A program made the translations under genes and the position numbers. DNA of 64,000 nt from Methylobacterium aquaticum (GTDB lineage: Bacteria; Pseudomonadota; Alphaproteobacteria; Rhizobiales; Beijerinckiaceae): contig NZ_CP043627.1 of assembly GCF_016804325.1 (NCBI RefSeq), forward strand, positions 6,221,501 through 6,285,500. The letters run 5' to 3'. Shown here piece by piece: positions 33,985 to 46,246 of the stretch (the first letter of the stretch is position 1; the number at the start of each line of letters is the position of its first letter). The notes beneath the pieces were generated by a model. That model was not told where the DNA came from, searched no databases, and saw nothing but the letters and a program-made list of their open reading frames with translations.

Positions 33985-34500
33985 CTATAGCCGGTAGCGG
34001 ATCTGGTCGGTCCAGAAGCGCTCGAGGCGGGCGAGCGCGGTGTTGAGGCGGCCGAAATCGTCCTCCGAGATGCCGCCGATCGGCTGGATCGTCTTGGAGT
34101 GCTTCTCGTAGAGCCCGCGGACGATCTCGTGCACCTCGTGGCCCTTGTCGGTGAGGCTGATGCGGACCGAGCGGCGGTCGGTCTTGGAGCGGGCGTGGTG
34201 CAGGTAGCCGGCCTCGACCAGCTTCTTGACGTTGTACGAGACGTTCGAGCCGAGGTAGTAGCCGCGGGTGCGCAGCTCGCTCGCGGTCAGCTCCTTGTCG
34301 CCGATGTTGTAGAGCAGCAGCGCCTGGACGCTGTTGACGTCCTCGCGGCCGCGGCGGTCGAACTCGTCCTTGATCACGTCGAGGAGCCGGCGGTGCAGGC
34401 GCTCGACCAGGTGGAGAGCCTCGAGGTAGTGGGGACGGACAGCGGTCTCGGTCTCGGGAGCGGAGGTCGTCTGCGCCACCTTCGTCGCCTGGGTCTTCAT
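33985..34500 (-). CDS. ldtR: MarR-family regulator LdtR
   Basis: A 171-residue winged-helix regulator. The recognition region (LLLYNIGDKELTASELRTRG, YYLGSNVSYNVKKLVEAGYL) and wing HHARSKTDRRSVRISLT match the Rhizobiales LdtR group, which controls L,D-transpeptidase and stress-linked cell-wall genes. The last codons (RFWTDQIRYRL) coincide with the attR-like repeat; a second copy at 14308 ends RCRL. So the gene's 3' end seems to have been replaced by the island's copy with no loss of frame. It is last in an operon behind DUF6163. Confidence 0.9.
   Translation of the reverse strand: MKTQATKVAQTTSAPETETAVRPHYLEALHLVERLHRRLLDVIKDEFDRRGREDVNSVQALLLYNIGDKELTASELRTRGYYLGSNVSYNVKKLVEAGYLHHARSKTDRRSVRISLTDKGHEVHEIVRGLYEKHSKTIQPIGGISEDDFGRLNTALARLERFWTDQIRYRL
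33989..34021. repeat. attR-like direct repeat within the ldtR 3' end
   Basis: The partner of 14308-14340 (32 of 33 identical). The island lies between them, so the crossover probably happened within these bases. Confidence 0.75.
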
Positions 34501-34613
34501 CGGAACGCCTCACTCTGTACGGGGGTGCTCGGCGGTTTCGTCCCGCTCCGCTTATGGGTTCAAATTAGGGAGCGCCCGTGAATGTGAGTTTAAACGACAG
34601 GATAAATTCTCGA

Positions 34614-34631
34614 TTTACCTCTGTCGGTAAA
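34614..34631. promoter_or_regulatory. Palindromic candidate operator before ldtR
   Basis: TTTACC-TCTGTC-GGTAAA, a perfect 6-bp arm palindrome with a 6-bp spacer, lies 114 bp before the ldtR start in the 34501-34674 gap. MarR-family proteins usually bind such sites near their own gene, so autoregulation is plausible. Confidence 0.45.
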
Positions 34632-34674
34632 CCGAAGATGAACCTGATCGTTCACTTTCGAGAAAGGTTGAGGA

Positions 34675-35136
34675 TCAGCGTAGTTCGCGCGACGCGAGCC
34701 AAGAGACTGCGAAGTAGACCACGATGATCACGCTGTCGAAGGCGAGGCTCGGAATCGACATCGGCAGGAGCTGCGGCGTGAGCAGCGCCAGCACCATCGC
34801 CGAGGTGGCGGCGAGCAGCCACACCACCCCGCCCCAGGCGGTGGCGAGCCACAGGCCCACCGCCGCCAGCAGGTTGATGACGCCGAAATAGACGATCACC
34901 GCCTGCCGGCCGATCGGCGCGGTCTCGAACGGCGCGGCATTGGGGCGGGCGCCCAGGATCTCGGCCCAGGCGCTCAGGCCCTTGACCATCCAGACCACCG
35001 CGACGACCCGCATCAGCCAGACCAGCACCACGTCCCAGCGCGTCTCGGGCCGCGGGGGCCGGCGCTCGATGCGGTCGGCGACTTCCTCGGACCCTGCGCG
35101 CCGGGGGCCGCCCCGGACCTTGCTGAGAGAGCGCAT
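34675..35136 (-). CDS. DUF6163 membrane protein
   Basis: A 153-residue protein with four predicted membrane helices (VVLVWLMRVVAVVWMVKGL; VIVYFGVINLLAAVGLWLAT; WLLAATSAMVLALL; SVIIVVYFAVSWLA). DUF6163 proteins sit next to ldtR in Rhizobiales; function unknown but the link suggests cell-envelope control. It is 4 bp after the hydratase gene and 174 bp before ldtR. Confidence 0.82.
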   Translation of the reverse strand: MRSLSKVRGGPRRAGSEEVADRIERRPPRPETRWDVVLVWLMRVVAVVWMVKGLSAWAEILGARPNAAPFETAPIGRQAVIVYFGVINLLAAVGLWLATAWGGVVWLLAATSAMVLALLTPQLLPMSIPSLAFDSVIIVVYFAVSWLASRELR

Positions 35137-35140
35137 GGCC

Positions 35141-36193
35141 TTAAGTGAAGCTCGGCTCGCCGGGCATCGGCGCGAAATGGGCCTCGATGTCCTCCGGCCG
35201 GACCGCCTCCAGGGTGGCGGGCTGCCAGTCCGGCTTGCCGTCGCGGTCGATCAGCACCGAGCGTACGCCCTCGTAGAAGTCGTGCCCGCGCAGGATCCGG
35301 CACAGGATGCGGTATTCGAGCTGCATCGCCTCCGGGAAGGACAGGGTGGCGCCACGGCGCATCTGGGCCAAAGCCAGGACGAGGCTGGTGGGCGAGCGGG
35401 TGCGGATCGTCGCGGCGGTCTTGCTTGCGAAGTCCGACCCGGCGGCGTCGAGCCGCGCCAGCACCTCGGGCACGCTGTCGGCCGAAAAGCAGGAATCGAT
35501 GAGCGCCCGCTCGGCGTGGAGCGGCCCGGGGGCCGGGGACTCGCCGGCGCCGATCGCCGCCTCGACCGGCCCGCCCTCACCGAGCGCGTCGCGGATCTCG
35601 GGGAAGCGGGCGGCGGGGGCGGCGTGGGTGGCGAGCCCGAAGGCGACGACGTCGCCCTGGCCGATCCGCTCGCCGGTGAGCGCGAGATAGGTGCCGACGA
35701 AGCCCGGCAGCCGCGGCAGGGCATGGGTGGCGCCGACATCGGGGAAGAAGCCGATGCCGGTCTCGGGCATCGCGAAGGTGGTGCGCTCGGCCGCGACCCG
35801 GTGCGAGCCGTGCAGGGACACGCCGACGCCGCCGCCCATCACGATGCCGTCGATGAGCGCGATGTAGGGCTTCGGGTAGCGCTGGATCAGCGCGTTGAGC
35901 TCGTATTCCTCGCGAAAGAAGGTCTCGGCCTCCGTGAAGCGCCCGGCGCTGCCCTCCTGGTGGATGCGGCGGATGTCGCCGCCGGCGCAGAAGGCGCGCT
36001 CGCCGGCGCCCTGCACCACCACCCGGGTCACCGCCGGATCGGTTGCCCAGGCGTCGAGCGCCCGGCGCATCGCCCGCACCATCTCGAGGGTCAGCGCATT
36101 GAGGGCCTTCGGCCGGTTGAGGGTGATGAGCCCGGCCGCACCCCGCCGCTCGCACAGAACCGTGTCGTCCGCCGTCACGTCCGCGTCGCCCAT
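35141..36193 (-). CDS. Enoyl-CoA hydratase/isomerase family, HIBCH-like
   Basis: A 350-residue crotonase-fold enzyme resembling 3-hydroxyisobutyryl-CoA hydrolase of valine breakdown. Oxyanion-hole text GERAFCAGGDIRRIHQEG and IDGIVMGGGVGVSLHGSHR is followed by FAMPETGIGFFPDVGATH with the catalytic Glu. The C-terminal ECH_2 domain (SFPEAMQLEYRILCRIL) is longer than in simple hydratases, supporting HIBCH. GGGAGGG precedes the ATG. It heads the minus-strand operon with DUF6163 and ldtR. Confidence 0.87.
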   Translation of the reverse strand: MGDADVTADDTVLCERRGAAGLITLNRPKALNALTLEMVRAMRRALDAWATDPAVTRVVVQGAGERAFCAGGDIRRIHQEGSAGRFTEAETFFREEYELNALIQRYPKPYIALIDGIVMGGGVGVSLHGSHRVAAERTTFAMPETGIGFFPDVGATHALPRLPGFVGTYLALTGERIGQGDVVAFGLATHAAPAARFPEIRDALGEGGPVEAAIGAGESPAPGPLHAERALIDSCFSADSVPEVLARLDAAGSDFASKTAATIRTRSPTSLVLALAQMRRGATLSFPEAMQLEYRILCRILRGHDFYEGVRSVLIDRDGKPDWQPATLEAVRPEDIEAHFAPMPGEPSFT

Positions 36194-36284
36194 GATGCAC
36201 CCTCCCGGTTAAGGGCGGTTAACCGGGTGCGGCCCGCCGCGTCAACGGCACGGGATGTCAGGGGCAAAGAAGGGCGCGGGTAAT

Positions 36285-38114
<1,830 letters not shown>

Positions 38115-38161
38115 CGCCGGCCGGTGCAGGCCGTACAGTCGGGCTGCCCGGAGATTCGCGC

Positions 38162-39403
38162 TTGAGCCAGCCCTACGCCATCACCCCGGACGACGTGGTC
38201 CGGGCCGCCCACACCATCCGCGGCCACGTGCTGCGCACGCCCTTGGTGCCGGCGCCGCGCCTGTCGGAGCTGACGGGCGCGCGGGTTCTGGTCAAGCACG
38301 AGAACATGCAGGCGACCGGGGCCTTCAAGGAGCGCGGCGCGGTCAACCGCCTGAGCGCGCTGACGGAGGCCGAGCGCCGCCGCGGCGTGGTGGCGATGTC
38401 GGCCGGCAACCATGCCCAGGCCGTGGCCTACCACGCGAAGCGCCTCGGCATCCCGGCCACCATCGTGATGCCGGCGACGACCCCGCTGGTGAAGGTCGAG
38501 AACACCCGCGCCCACGGCGCCACCGTGGTGCTGGAGGGCGAGACCCTGGTCGAATCGGCGGCCGCGGTCGACCGGCTGGTCGAGGCGCACGGCTTCGTGC
38601 TGGTCCATCCCTACGACGATCCCCTGGTGATGGCCGGCCAGGGCACCATCGCGCTCGAGATGCTGGAGGACGCCCCCGACCTCGACTGCCTGGTGGTGCC
38701 GATCGGCGGCGGCGGCCTGATGAGCGGGATCGCGATGGCCGCGAGCCTGCGGCCGCGGGTGGCCTTGTATGGCGTCGAGGCCGCGCTCTATCCTTCCTTC
38801 CTCAACGCCATCGACGGGCAGGACCGGCCGATCGGCGGGCCGACGCTCGCCGAGGGCATCGCCGTCAAGACCGTCGGCCGCCTGACCCTGCCGATCATCC
38901 GCGACCTCGTGCGCGAGATCGTCCTCGTCGACGAGCCGCAGATCGAGCGGGCGGTCCATGACTACGCCACGCTCCAGCGCAGCCTCGCCGAGGGCGCGGG
39001 CGCCGCCGGCCTCGCGGCCTTGCTGGCCCGGCCCGATCTCTTCGCCGGCCGCACCGTCGGGCTGGTCCTGTGCGGCGGCAACATCGACGCGCGGCTGCTG
39101 GCCTCGGTGATGGTGCGCGAACTGGAGCGCGCGGACCGGATCATCTCGTTCCGGATGACGGCGAGCGACCGGCCGGGCGTGCTCGGCCAGGTGGCGGGGC
39201 GGCTCGGGGAACTCGGGGCCAACATCCTGGAGGTCTCGCATGGCCGCCTGCATCTCGACGTACCGGCCAAAAGCGTCTCGATCGACGTGACGATCGAGAC
39301 CCGGGGCCCGAGCCATACCGCCGAGATCCTGGAGACCCTCAGGCGAGAGGGGCTGGAGCCGCGGCGGATCGGGCCGCTTGGCAACGCGGCGACGGGCGGC
39401 TGA
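38162..39403 (+). CDS. ilvA: Threonine ammonia-lyase
   Basis: PLP enzyme that converts threonine to 2-oxobutanoate for isoleucine synthesis. PLP lysine is Lys56 in ATGAFKERGAVN, with SAGNHAQAVAYHAKRLG and the glycine loop PIGGGGLMSGIAMA. The C-terminal 80 residues (IISFRMTASDRPGVLGQVAGRL) form one ACT regulatory domain, as in short bacterial IlvA/TdcB-type enzymes, so the catabolic form is possible. TTG 38162 with GGAG upstream is the start. Confidence 0.92.
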   Translation: MSQPYAITPDDVVRAAHTIRGHVLRTPLVPAPRLSELTGARVLVKHENMQATGAFKERGAVNRLSALTEAERRRGVVAMSAGNHAQAVAYHAKRLGIPATIVMPATTPLVKVENTRAHGATVVLEGETLVESAAAVDRLVEAHGFVLVHPYDDPLVMAGQGTIALEMLEDAPDLDCLVVPIGGGGLMSGIAMAASLRPRVALYGVEAALYPSFLNAIDGQDRPIGGPTLAEGIAVKTVGRLTLPIIRDLVREIVLVDEPQIERAVHDYATLQRSLAEGAGAAGLAALLARPDLFAGRTVGLVLCGGNIDARLLASVMVRELERADRIISFRMTASDRPGVLGQVAGRLGELGANILEVSHGRLHLDVPAKSVSIDVTIETRGPSHTAEILETLRREGLEPRRIGPLGNAATGG

Positions 39404-39424
39404 TCCACCGGTCGCCGCAGGGGT

Positions 39425-40339
39425 TCAGCGCGACTGCTCGCGGGTCACGAGGGTGCGGTTCGGCGCCGCCTCCTGCTTGTCCTGGTAGAGCGGCACCACC
39501 GCCCGCAGCCACGCCCGGGTGTCGCGGCCGCCGTAGTTGCGGTCGACCAGATCCCGGGTGACGTAGGCCTGGAGATTCACCGGGCCGAAATTGTAGCCGA
39601 TCAGCCCGCCGACCGCGATCTGCCCCTGGGGCCGGGCGCCCGCCACGCCGGTCGGCAGGTCGGTCGAGGCGAAGGCGACGCCGCCGACCTGCCACTTGCC
39701 GAACTTCTTCGTCGCGGTCAGATCGAGGTTCAGGTAATCGGGATAGACGGTGCCCGAACGAGACCTGTCGTCGAGGAAGTGGCCGTAGAACAGGTGGCCG
39801 GTCAGGTTCCAGTCGTTGCCGACGTAGCTCAGGGCGAAGCGGTGCGTCAGGGACGAGGTCTGGATCGCGAAGCCGGTCTGGCTCGGCAGGTAGCCGCCGA
39901 GGAGATAGCTGAAGCCGACATCGCCGCCGAGGTCCCAGGCGAGCTGGGCGGCGAGCAGCGGCTGGCCGAGGCCGCTCTGCCAGTCGCTGTCCTGTGGCCT
40001 GATGGCCGAGTACGATCCGGCGGCGAAGAGCTGCAGCCGCCCGCCGAGGATGTCCCACGGCGTCGCCCAGGCCAGGGTCGTGGCGTTGACGTTGAGCGGC
40101 GTCACCCCTGGGCCGGTGTCGCGGACGCCGAAATTCGTCGTCGTGATCCAGTACACGCCGTGCGGGATCTGCGCACCGACCGGCAGCCCGAGCGACTGGC
40201 CGGGCTGCGCCGCGGAACCGGCCCGGGCGGGCCCGGACGCCGCGACGAGGAAGCAAGCTGCCACCGCGGCACCGAGCGCGGCAGCGTGCGGCCGTCCCTC
40301 CCGTTTCGGGCTCGTCCTCGCATGAGGGGCTTCTGCCAA
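39425..40339 (-). CDS. Outer-membrane protein, phenol MetA-pathway transporter family
   Basis: A 304-residue beta-barrel-like protein with a signal region (AALGAAVAACFLVAASGPARAG). Alternating-residue strands and the PHGVYWITTTNFGVRDTG opening match the Phenol_MetA_deg/SphA-like family of outer-membrane proteins annotated as aromatic-compound transporters. The substrate cannot be told. A GTTTGTTTGTT tract lies just upstream of the start, in a 640-bp gap. Confidence 0.8.
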   Translation of the reverse strand: MAEAPHARTSPKREGRPHAAALGAAVAACFLVAASGPARAGSAAQPGQSLGLPVGAQIPHGVYWITTTNFGVRDTGPGVTPLNVNATTLAWATPWDILGGRLQLFAAGSYSAIRPQDSDWQSGLGQPLLAAQLAWDLGGDVGFSYLLGGYLPSQTGFAIQTSSLTHRFALSYVGNDWNLTGHLFYGHFLDDRSRSGTVYPDYLNLDLTATKKFGKWQVGGVAFASTDLPTGVAGARPQGQIAVGGLIGYNFGPVNLQAYVTRDLVDRNYGGRDTRAWLRAVVPLYQDKQEAAPNRTLVTREQSR

Positions 40340-40983
40340 GGATCGTCCTCCCGTTTGTTTGTTTGTTGAACGAATGACGACCGGGTTTTAATCTCGCATC
40401 GCATCGGCTCCGTCGCTGTCCCGGGTTTTTCCTTAAGTCGCGTTCCCCAGAGGAACTGGGCGGAGCCGTGTCGCCTCGGGCGTCGCGCGTGGCCGGTGCC
40501 GGGGTGTCGCGCTCACCGCCGTCCCGGCTGCGCCGCCCAAAGCCGCATCCCGGAATCGCGCCGGTCGAGGGATGTCGCCGCCCGGTCGGCCACCATCGGC
40601 GCGTCGAGGAGCGGCAGGGCCGTCGCAACGGCGGCGAGCCTTCGGGAGACCGATCGTCGTCATGGAAGCCATCCCCGATCTTTCGGCGCCCCGCCGTGGA
40701 GAAGGACGCCGATTGCGCTGGAACGACCTTGATCGACGACAAACATCATCGATGTGCGTGAACACACACCCAGTCTATCGCCAGTTTAATCCCCCATCAT
40801 CTACGGCAATGTGTGCAGAGGCACGGGATGGACCGACGGGCGCCGCATTCGCGGGATGACGCAGGTGCGAGATCGGCCGACGCCGTCACCCCCCGGGACG
40901 AGACGCCCGGGAGCGAGTTGCCCTTGAGAGCGATGGATGCCGCGCCCACCTATGGCACCTGGTGGACGAGCGGAGACGAGCGA
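40340..40983. other. Intergenic stretch with no gene seen
   Basis: Both strands have only low-quality open frames rich in Arg/Pro. It carries the divergent upstream regions of the MetA-like and RDD genes, an AT-richer part at 40740-40810 (AACATCATCGATGTGCG...) likely to hold the RDD promoter, but no box I can name. Confidence 0.5.
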
Positions 40984-41502
40984 ATGGCGAATTCCTGGCA
41001 AGGTGGTCCCCAGGGCGGGTCCTATGGCGGTCCCTACCAGCAGGGCTATGCGCCCCCGCCGGGCTGGGCCGGGCCGCCGGTGCTGGTGGCGCATGGCTCG
41101 CTGTCGCGGCGCTTCATCGCCTACCTGCTCGACATCGCGTTCATCTTCGGCTTCAGCTGCCTGTTGTGGCTGGCGATCTCGCTCCTCGGGGTCATCACCT
41201 TCGGCGTGGCGTGGGCGCTCTACGCGATCCTGCCGGCGAGCGGCGTCATCTACAGTGCGATCACCGTCGGCGGGCCGCGCCAGAGCACGCTCGGCATGCG
41301 GATGATGGGCCTTCGGGCGGTGCGGGCGACGACCGGCGGGCCGATCGACTGGATCACGGCCGGCGTCCACGCGCTGCTATTCTATGTCGCGCTGTCGACC
41401 TTCCTGCTCTGGCTCCTCGACATCGGCATCGGCGTGGTCCGGGCGGACCGGCGGATGGGCCACGACCTGATCCTCGACCTCGCGGTCGTCCGCGACGCGT
41501 GA
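40984..41502 (+). CDS. RDD-family membrane protein
   Basis: A 172-residue protein. A Gly/Pro/Tyr-rich cytoplasmic lead (GGSYGGPYQQGYAPPPGW) comes before an RDD domain, with RRFIAYLLDIAFIFGFSCLL (the R-x-x-A-x-x-x-D motif), QSTLGMRMMGLRAVRATTG and a last helix ending DRRMGHDLILDLAVV. RDD proteins are small polytopic proteins, some linked to ion transport. ATG 40984 is the family start; the open frame back to 40813 is not conserved. Confidence 0.87.
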   Translation: MANSWQGGPQGGSYGGPYQQGYAPPPGWAGPPVLVAHGSLSRRFIAYLLDIAFIFGFSCLLWLAISLLGVITFGVAWALYAILPASGVIYSAITVGGPRQSTLGMRMMGLRAVRATTGGPIDWITAGVHALLFYVALSTFLLWLLDIGIGVVRADRRMGHDLILDLAVVRDA

Positions 41503-41661
41503 GCGACTGAGGCTGCAACCTTCGGCGCCGGTCGCGCTTACATCCAAGGAATTCGTGCCGGCGCGGCCCGCCCCTGTTGAGGCGGGCCGCGCCGGTGCTA
41601 TCCTGGCCATCCCGGCGCCTGTGCCACCCCCCTGGCCGGCCCCCTGCGAGACCGACGACGC

Positions 41662-42414
41662 GTGACCAGCCATCCGCGGGACGCACCGCAATTCTACCTC
41701 ACGGCGCCCTCGCCGTGCCCCTACCTGCCCGGGCAGCAGGAGCGGAAGGTCTTCACGCATCTCGTCGGCCGGCGCGCCCGCGACCTCAACGAGATCCTGA
41801 CGCAGGGCGGCTTTCGCCGCTCGCAGACCATCGCCTACCGGCCGGCCTGCGAGACCTGCCGGGCCTGCATCTCGGTGCGGGTGGTCGTGGGAGACTTCGC
41901 GCCCAGCGACAGCCAGCGCCGGGTGCTGAAGCGCAACCGCGACCTCGTCGGCCAGGCCCAGGCCAACCGGCCGGCCTCGGAGCAATACGCGCTGTTTCGC
42001 CGCTACCTCGATGCCCGCCACGGCGACGGCGGCATGGTCGACATGACGGTGCTCGACTACGCGATGATGGTCGAGGACAGCCACGTCGAGACCCATCTGG
42101 TTGTCTACCGCAAGCGCGGGCCCGACACCGCGATCAACGGCCGCGGCACCGGTTCGCCGATCGCCGTCTGCCTCACCGACGTGCTCTCCGACGGGCTGTC
42201 GATGGTCTATTCGTTCTACGATCCGGCGGAGGCCGACCGTTCGCTCGGCACCTTCATGATCCTCGACCACATCGAGCGCGCCCGCAGCCTCGGCCTGCCC
42301 TACCTGTATCTCGGCTACTGGGTCGAGGGCTCGCGCAAGATGCAGTACAAGGCGAAGTTCACGCCCCAGGAGCGGCTGATGCCGAATGGATGGGCCCGGG
42401 TGGAGGAAGCCTGA
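41662..42414 (+). CDS. bpt: Aminoacyl-tRNA-protein transferase Bpt/Ate
   Basis: Transfers leucine (Bpt) from tRNA to N-terminal Asp or Glu so that proteins enter the ClpS/ClpAP N-end rule pathway; many annotations say arginyltransferase. Signature text: [40 protein letters not shown] (Cys cluster) and [18 protein letters not shown]. It is 250 residues, the usual length. GTG 41662 is the start. A hairpin terminator follows the stop. Confidence 0.93.
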   Translation: MTSHPRDAPQFYLTAPSPCPYLPGQQERKVFTHLVGRRARDLNEILTQGGFRRSQTIAYRPACETCRACISVRVVVGDFAPSDSQRRVLKRNRDLVGQAQANRPASEQYALFRRYLDARHGDGGMVDMTVLDYAMMVEDSHVETHLVVYRKRGPDTAINGRGTGSPIAVCLTDVLSDGLSMVYSFYDPAEADRSLGTFMILDHIERARSLGLPYLYLGYWVEGSRKMQYKAKFTPQERLMPNGWARVEEA

Positions 42415-42431
42415 AGACGCGAAGACTGTCG

Positions 42432-42462
42432 CGGGCCGGCCACAGGACGGCCCGTTTTCTTG
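42432..42462 (+). terminator. Intrinsic terminator after bpt
   Basis: CGGGCCG (42432-42438) pairs with CGGCCCG (42448-42454), followed by TTTTCTTG. Confidence 0.8.
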
Positions 42463-42570
42463 TCTGTTGCGTAACGCCATCACCTCGAGCTTGACCGGAC
42501 TGGCCCCGCGCCCTCCCATGGCGAGGCCGCAGGCGCGTGAAGAGCGCCGCGGGCTGCGGGGGAGACGACG

Positions 42571-44463
42571 ATGGGCAACGGGTTCGGGCGCCTGCGCCGG
42601 GCGGGATGGATCGGTGCGTGGCTCGCCGGGACGGCGCTCGCTGGCGTGCAGGGCGCCTCCGCGCAGGGCGTGACCGGGCTGACGGTCTTCGGCGACAGCT
42701 ACGCCGATACCGGCAACATCGTGCGCCTCACCGGCCGCCCCCTCCCCGCACCCTACCTGGACGGCCGCTACTCCAACGGCGCCAACTTCGTCGACGGGCT
42801 CCAGGCGATCTACGGCCTGCCGAGCGGGGCGGTGACCAACTACGCCGTCGGCGGCGCCCAGACCGGCACCGGCAATGTCGGCTCGCCCCTGCTGCCGGGC
42901 CTGACCCAGGAGGTGGCGGCGTTCCTGGCGAGTGGCCAGCGCCTCGGCCCCGGCACCCTCGTCGCCATCAACATCGGCGGCAATGACGGCATCGCGGCGA
43001 CGCTCGGCGGCCTCACCCCGGCCCAGGCCCCGTTCCTCGGCCGGGCCTCGGCGGCCAATGCGGTGAGCAGCGTCGGCCAGATCGTCGGCGCCGGCGCGCA
43101 GACGATCGTGTTCAACGGCTTCACCACCCTGAACGGCCTGCCGCGGGTGGCCGCCTCCGGCAACGCCGCCTCGGGCGACATCTTCGCCCGCAGCTACTTC
43201 GATGGGCTCCAGGCCGGCCTCGCGCCCTACGCGACCGCCGGCACCCGGATCTTTCTCCTCGACAACGGCCAGATCTTCCAGCGCATCATCGCCGATCCGG
43301 GCCGCTACGGCTTCACCAACGCCACCGCGCCCTGCGCCCTCGTCGCCGCCTGCCTCACGGCGCCGAAGGCGGTGCAGAACACCTTCCTCTCCCTCGACGG
43401 GGTGCATCTCACCGAGGGCGGCTACCTCGTCCTGTCGCGTTACATGGCCAACGCGGTCGCCGCGCCGAACGGCATCGCCGCCCAGGCCGAGCTCGGCCAG
43501 ATCGGCACGACGAGCTTCGCCGGCGCCCTGCTCCAGCGCCTCGACGCCTACCGGCTCTTCGCCCCCGCTCCCGGCGCCGTGACGGGGGCGCTGGCGGGCT
43601 CCGGCGTCGCACCGCTCGGGGCGGCTGCGAGCCCGCTGATCGTGTGGGGCCAGGGCGGCTATGCCGGCGGCAGCCGGGCGACGCGGGGCTTTGCCACCGG
43701 CTACGATTACGACAGCCCGAGCGGCACGATCGGCCTCGAGGCCACGCCGACGCCCGGCATCCGCTTCGGCTTCGCCTTCAACTACGCCAACCCGCACGCG
43801 AACCTGCGGGGCGGCGCCGGGTCGATCGACATCGACAGCTACGGCTTTGCCGCCTACGGCTCGTTCACGGGTCGGAACCTGTTCGCCGACGCGGTCCTGG
43901 CCTATGGCCGCCACGACTATGCCGTGACCCGGCCGGGCTTGATCGACCCGCTGAACGGCGCCACCGGCGGCGACAGCGTCGCGGTGGCGGCGAAGGCCGG
44001 CTACCTGTTCGACGCGTTCGGCCCCGTCCGCCTCGGCCCGATCGTCGGCCTCACCTACGCCACCACCCGGGTCGGCGCCTATACCGAGCGGGGCGACCCG
44101 GTGCTGACGCAATCGGTCGGCGCCACCGGCCTCGACTCGCTGGTCGGCCGCGCCGGATTGCAGGTCCGCGCCGCGCCCTTCAGCCTCGTCGGCCTGCCTT
44201 TGCGGGCCTTCGTCAATGTCACCGCCGAGCACGAATTCCTGGAGGGCGGCCGTACCCTGGTGACCTCGCTCACCTCGACCCCGCTGCTGCCGATCCTCAC
44301 CCCGCTCGGTCGTGGGGCGCGGGGCACCTACGGCCTCGTCGAGGCGGGCCTTGCCGCCGACCTGACGCCGGGGGTGAGCCTGACCCTGACCGGGGGGACG
44401 ACCTTCGCCCGGACGGGTGGGGATGGGTATGCGGTGAATGGCGGGCTGACGATGCGGTTTTGA
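42571..44463 (+). CDS. GDSL esterase autotransporter
   Basis: A 630-residue type V secreted esterase. Signal peptide ends near GASAQ (32). The GDSL hydrolase passenger has TVFGDSYADTGN with Ser43, NIGGNDG (about 138) and DGVHLT (Asp and His near 276-279), completing the triad. A C-terminal autotransporter barrel (about 355-630) ends MRF with a terminal Phe. It resembles the EstA/EstP family. GGGGAGACG lies before ATG 42571. Confidence 0.92.
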   Translation: MGNGFGRLRRAGWIGAWLAGTALAGVQGASAQGVTGLTVFGDSYADTGNIVRLTGRPLPAPYLDGRYSNGANFVDGLQAIYGLPSGAVTNYAVGGAQTGTGNVGSPLLPGLTQEVAAFLASGQRLGPGTLVAINIGGNDGIAATLGGLTPAQAPFLGRASAANAVSSVGQIVGAGAQTIVFNGFTTLNGLPRVAASGNAASGDIFARSYFDGLQAGLAPYATAGTRIFLLDNGQIFQRIIADPGRYGFTNATAPCALVAACLTAPKAVQNTFLSLDGVHLTEGGYLVLSRYMANAVAAPNGIAAQAELGQIGTTSFAGALLQRLDAYRLFAPAPGAVTGALAGSGVAPLGAAASPLIVWGQGGYAGGSRATRGFATGYDYDSPSGTIGLEATPTPGIRFGFAFNYANPHANLRGGAGSIDIDSYGFAAYGSFTGRNLFADAVLAYGRHDYAVTRPGLIDPLNGATGGDSVAVAAKAGYLFDAFGPVRLGPIVGLTYATTRVGAYTERGDPVLTQSVGATGLDSLVGRAGLQVRAAPFSLVGLPLRAFVNVTAEHEFLEGGRTLVTSLTSTPLLPILTPLGRGARGTYGLVEAGLAADLTPGVSLTLTGGTTFARTGGDGYAVNGGLTMRF

Positions 44464-44487
44464 GGGGGCGGCGTCTCACGACCACGT

Positions 44488-44600
44488 TATACCAATGGCC
44501 CGAGATGCTGACGCATCGGGCCATTGAGCCATCTCGAATTGTCTATGCCAAGCCAGAGGCTTGACGAAAATTCGAGAACGGAACCGCTTACTTGCAGTAC
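44488..44600. repeat. Dispersed intergenic repeat (family B), inverted copy
   Basis: The reverse complement of 5122-5250 over most of its length, from TATACCAATG through GACGCATCGGGCCAT to GAAAATTCGAGAACGGAACC. Its right part is shortened. Confidence 0.82.
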
Positions 44601-44619
44601 CAGCCTTTCCCATCCCCGA

Positions 44620-44738
44620 CCTCATCCTGAGGTGCGACCAACGGGAGCCTCGAAGGAGGGCTCCAGATGCCAGCGCGATCCCTGGAGCCCTCCTTCGAGG
44701 TCAGTCGATTTTCAATCGACTGACACCTCAGGATGAGG
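44620..44738. repeat. Palindromic repeat with CCTCATCCTGAGG ends
   Basis: CCTCATCCTGAGGTG (44620-44634) pairs with CACCTCAGGATGAGG (44724-44738). AGCCTCGAAGGAGGGCTCCAG pairs with the GGAGCCCTCCTTCGAGG arm, and a small CAGTCGATTTTCAATCGACTG hairpin is nested at the end. Similar elements are common between genes in Rhizobiales. The gap 44464-44898 holds no gene. Confidence 0.85.
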
Positions 44739-44898
44739 TCGCGGGTGGAAACCTCGATCCGAAGGCTCGGCGCAGCCCCGGTTCGAGCCGCAATCGAAGG
44801 GCGCTGTGGCCACCGCCCTCCCCTTCCTTGCCTTCTCGACCCGCTTACCCTAGCCGTCGCGGCATCACCCCCCGCCCCTTAGAGCAGGAGCCTCGACG

Positions 44899-46209
<1,311 letters not shown>

Positions 46210-46246
46210 GACGTGGACGGGCTGGGCGCCGCGCGGCGCCCGGCCC

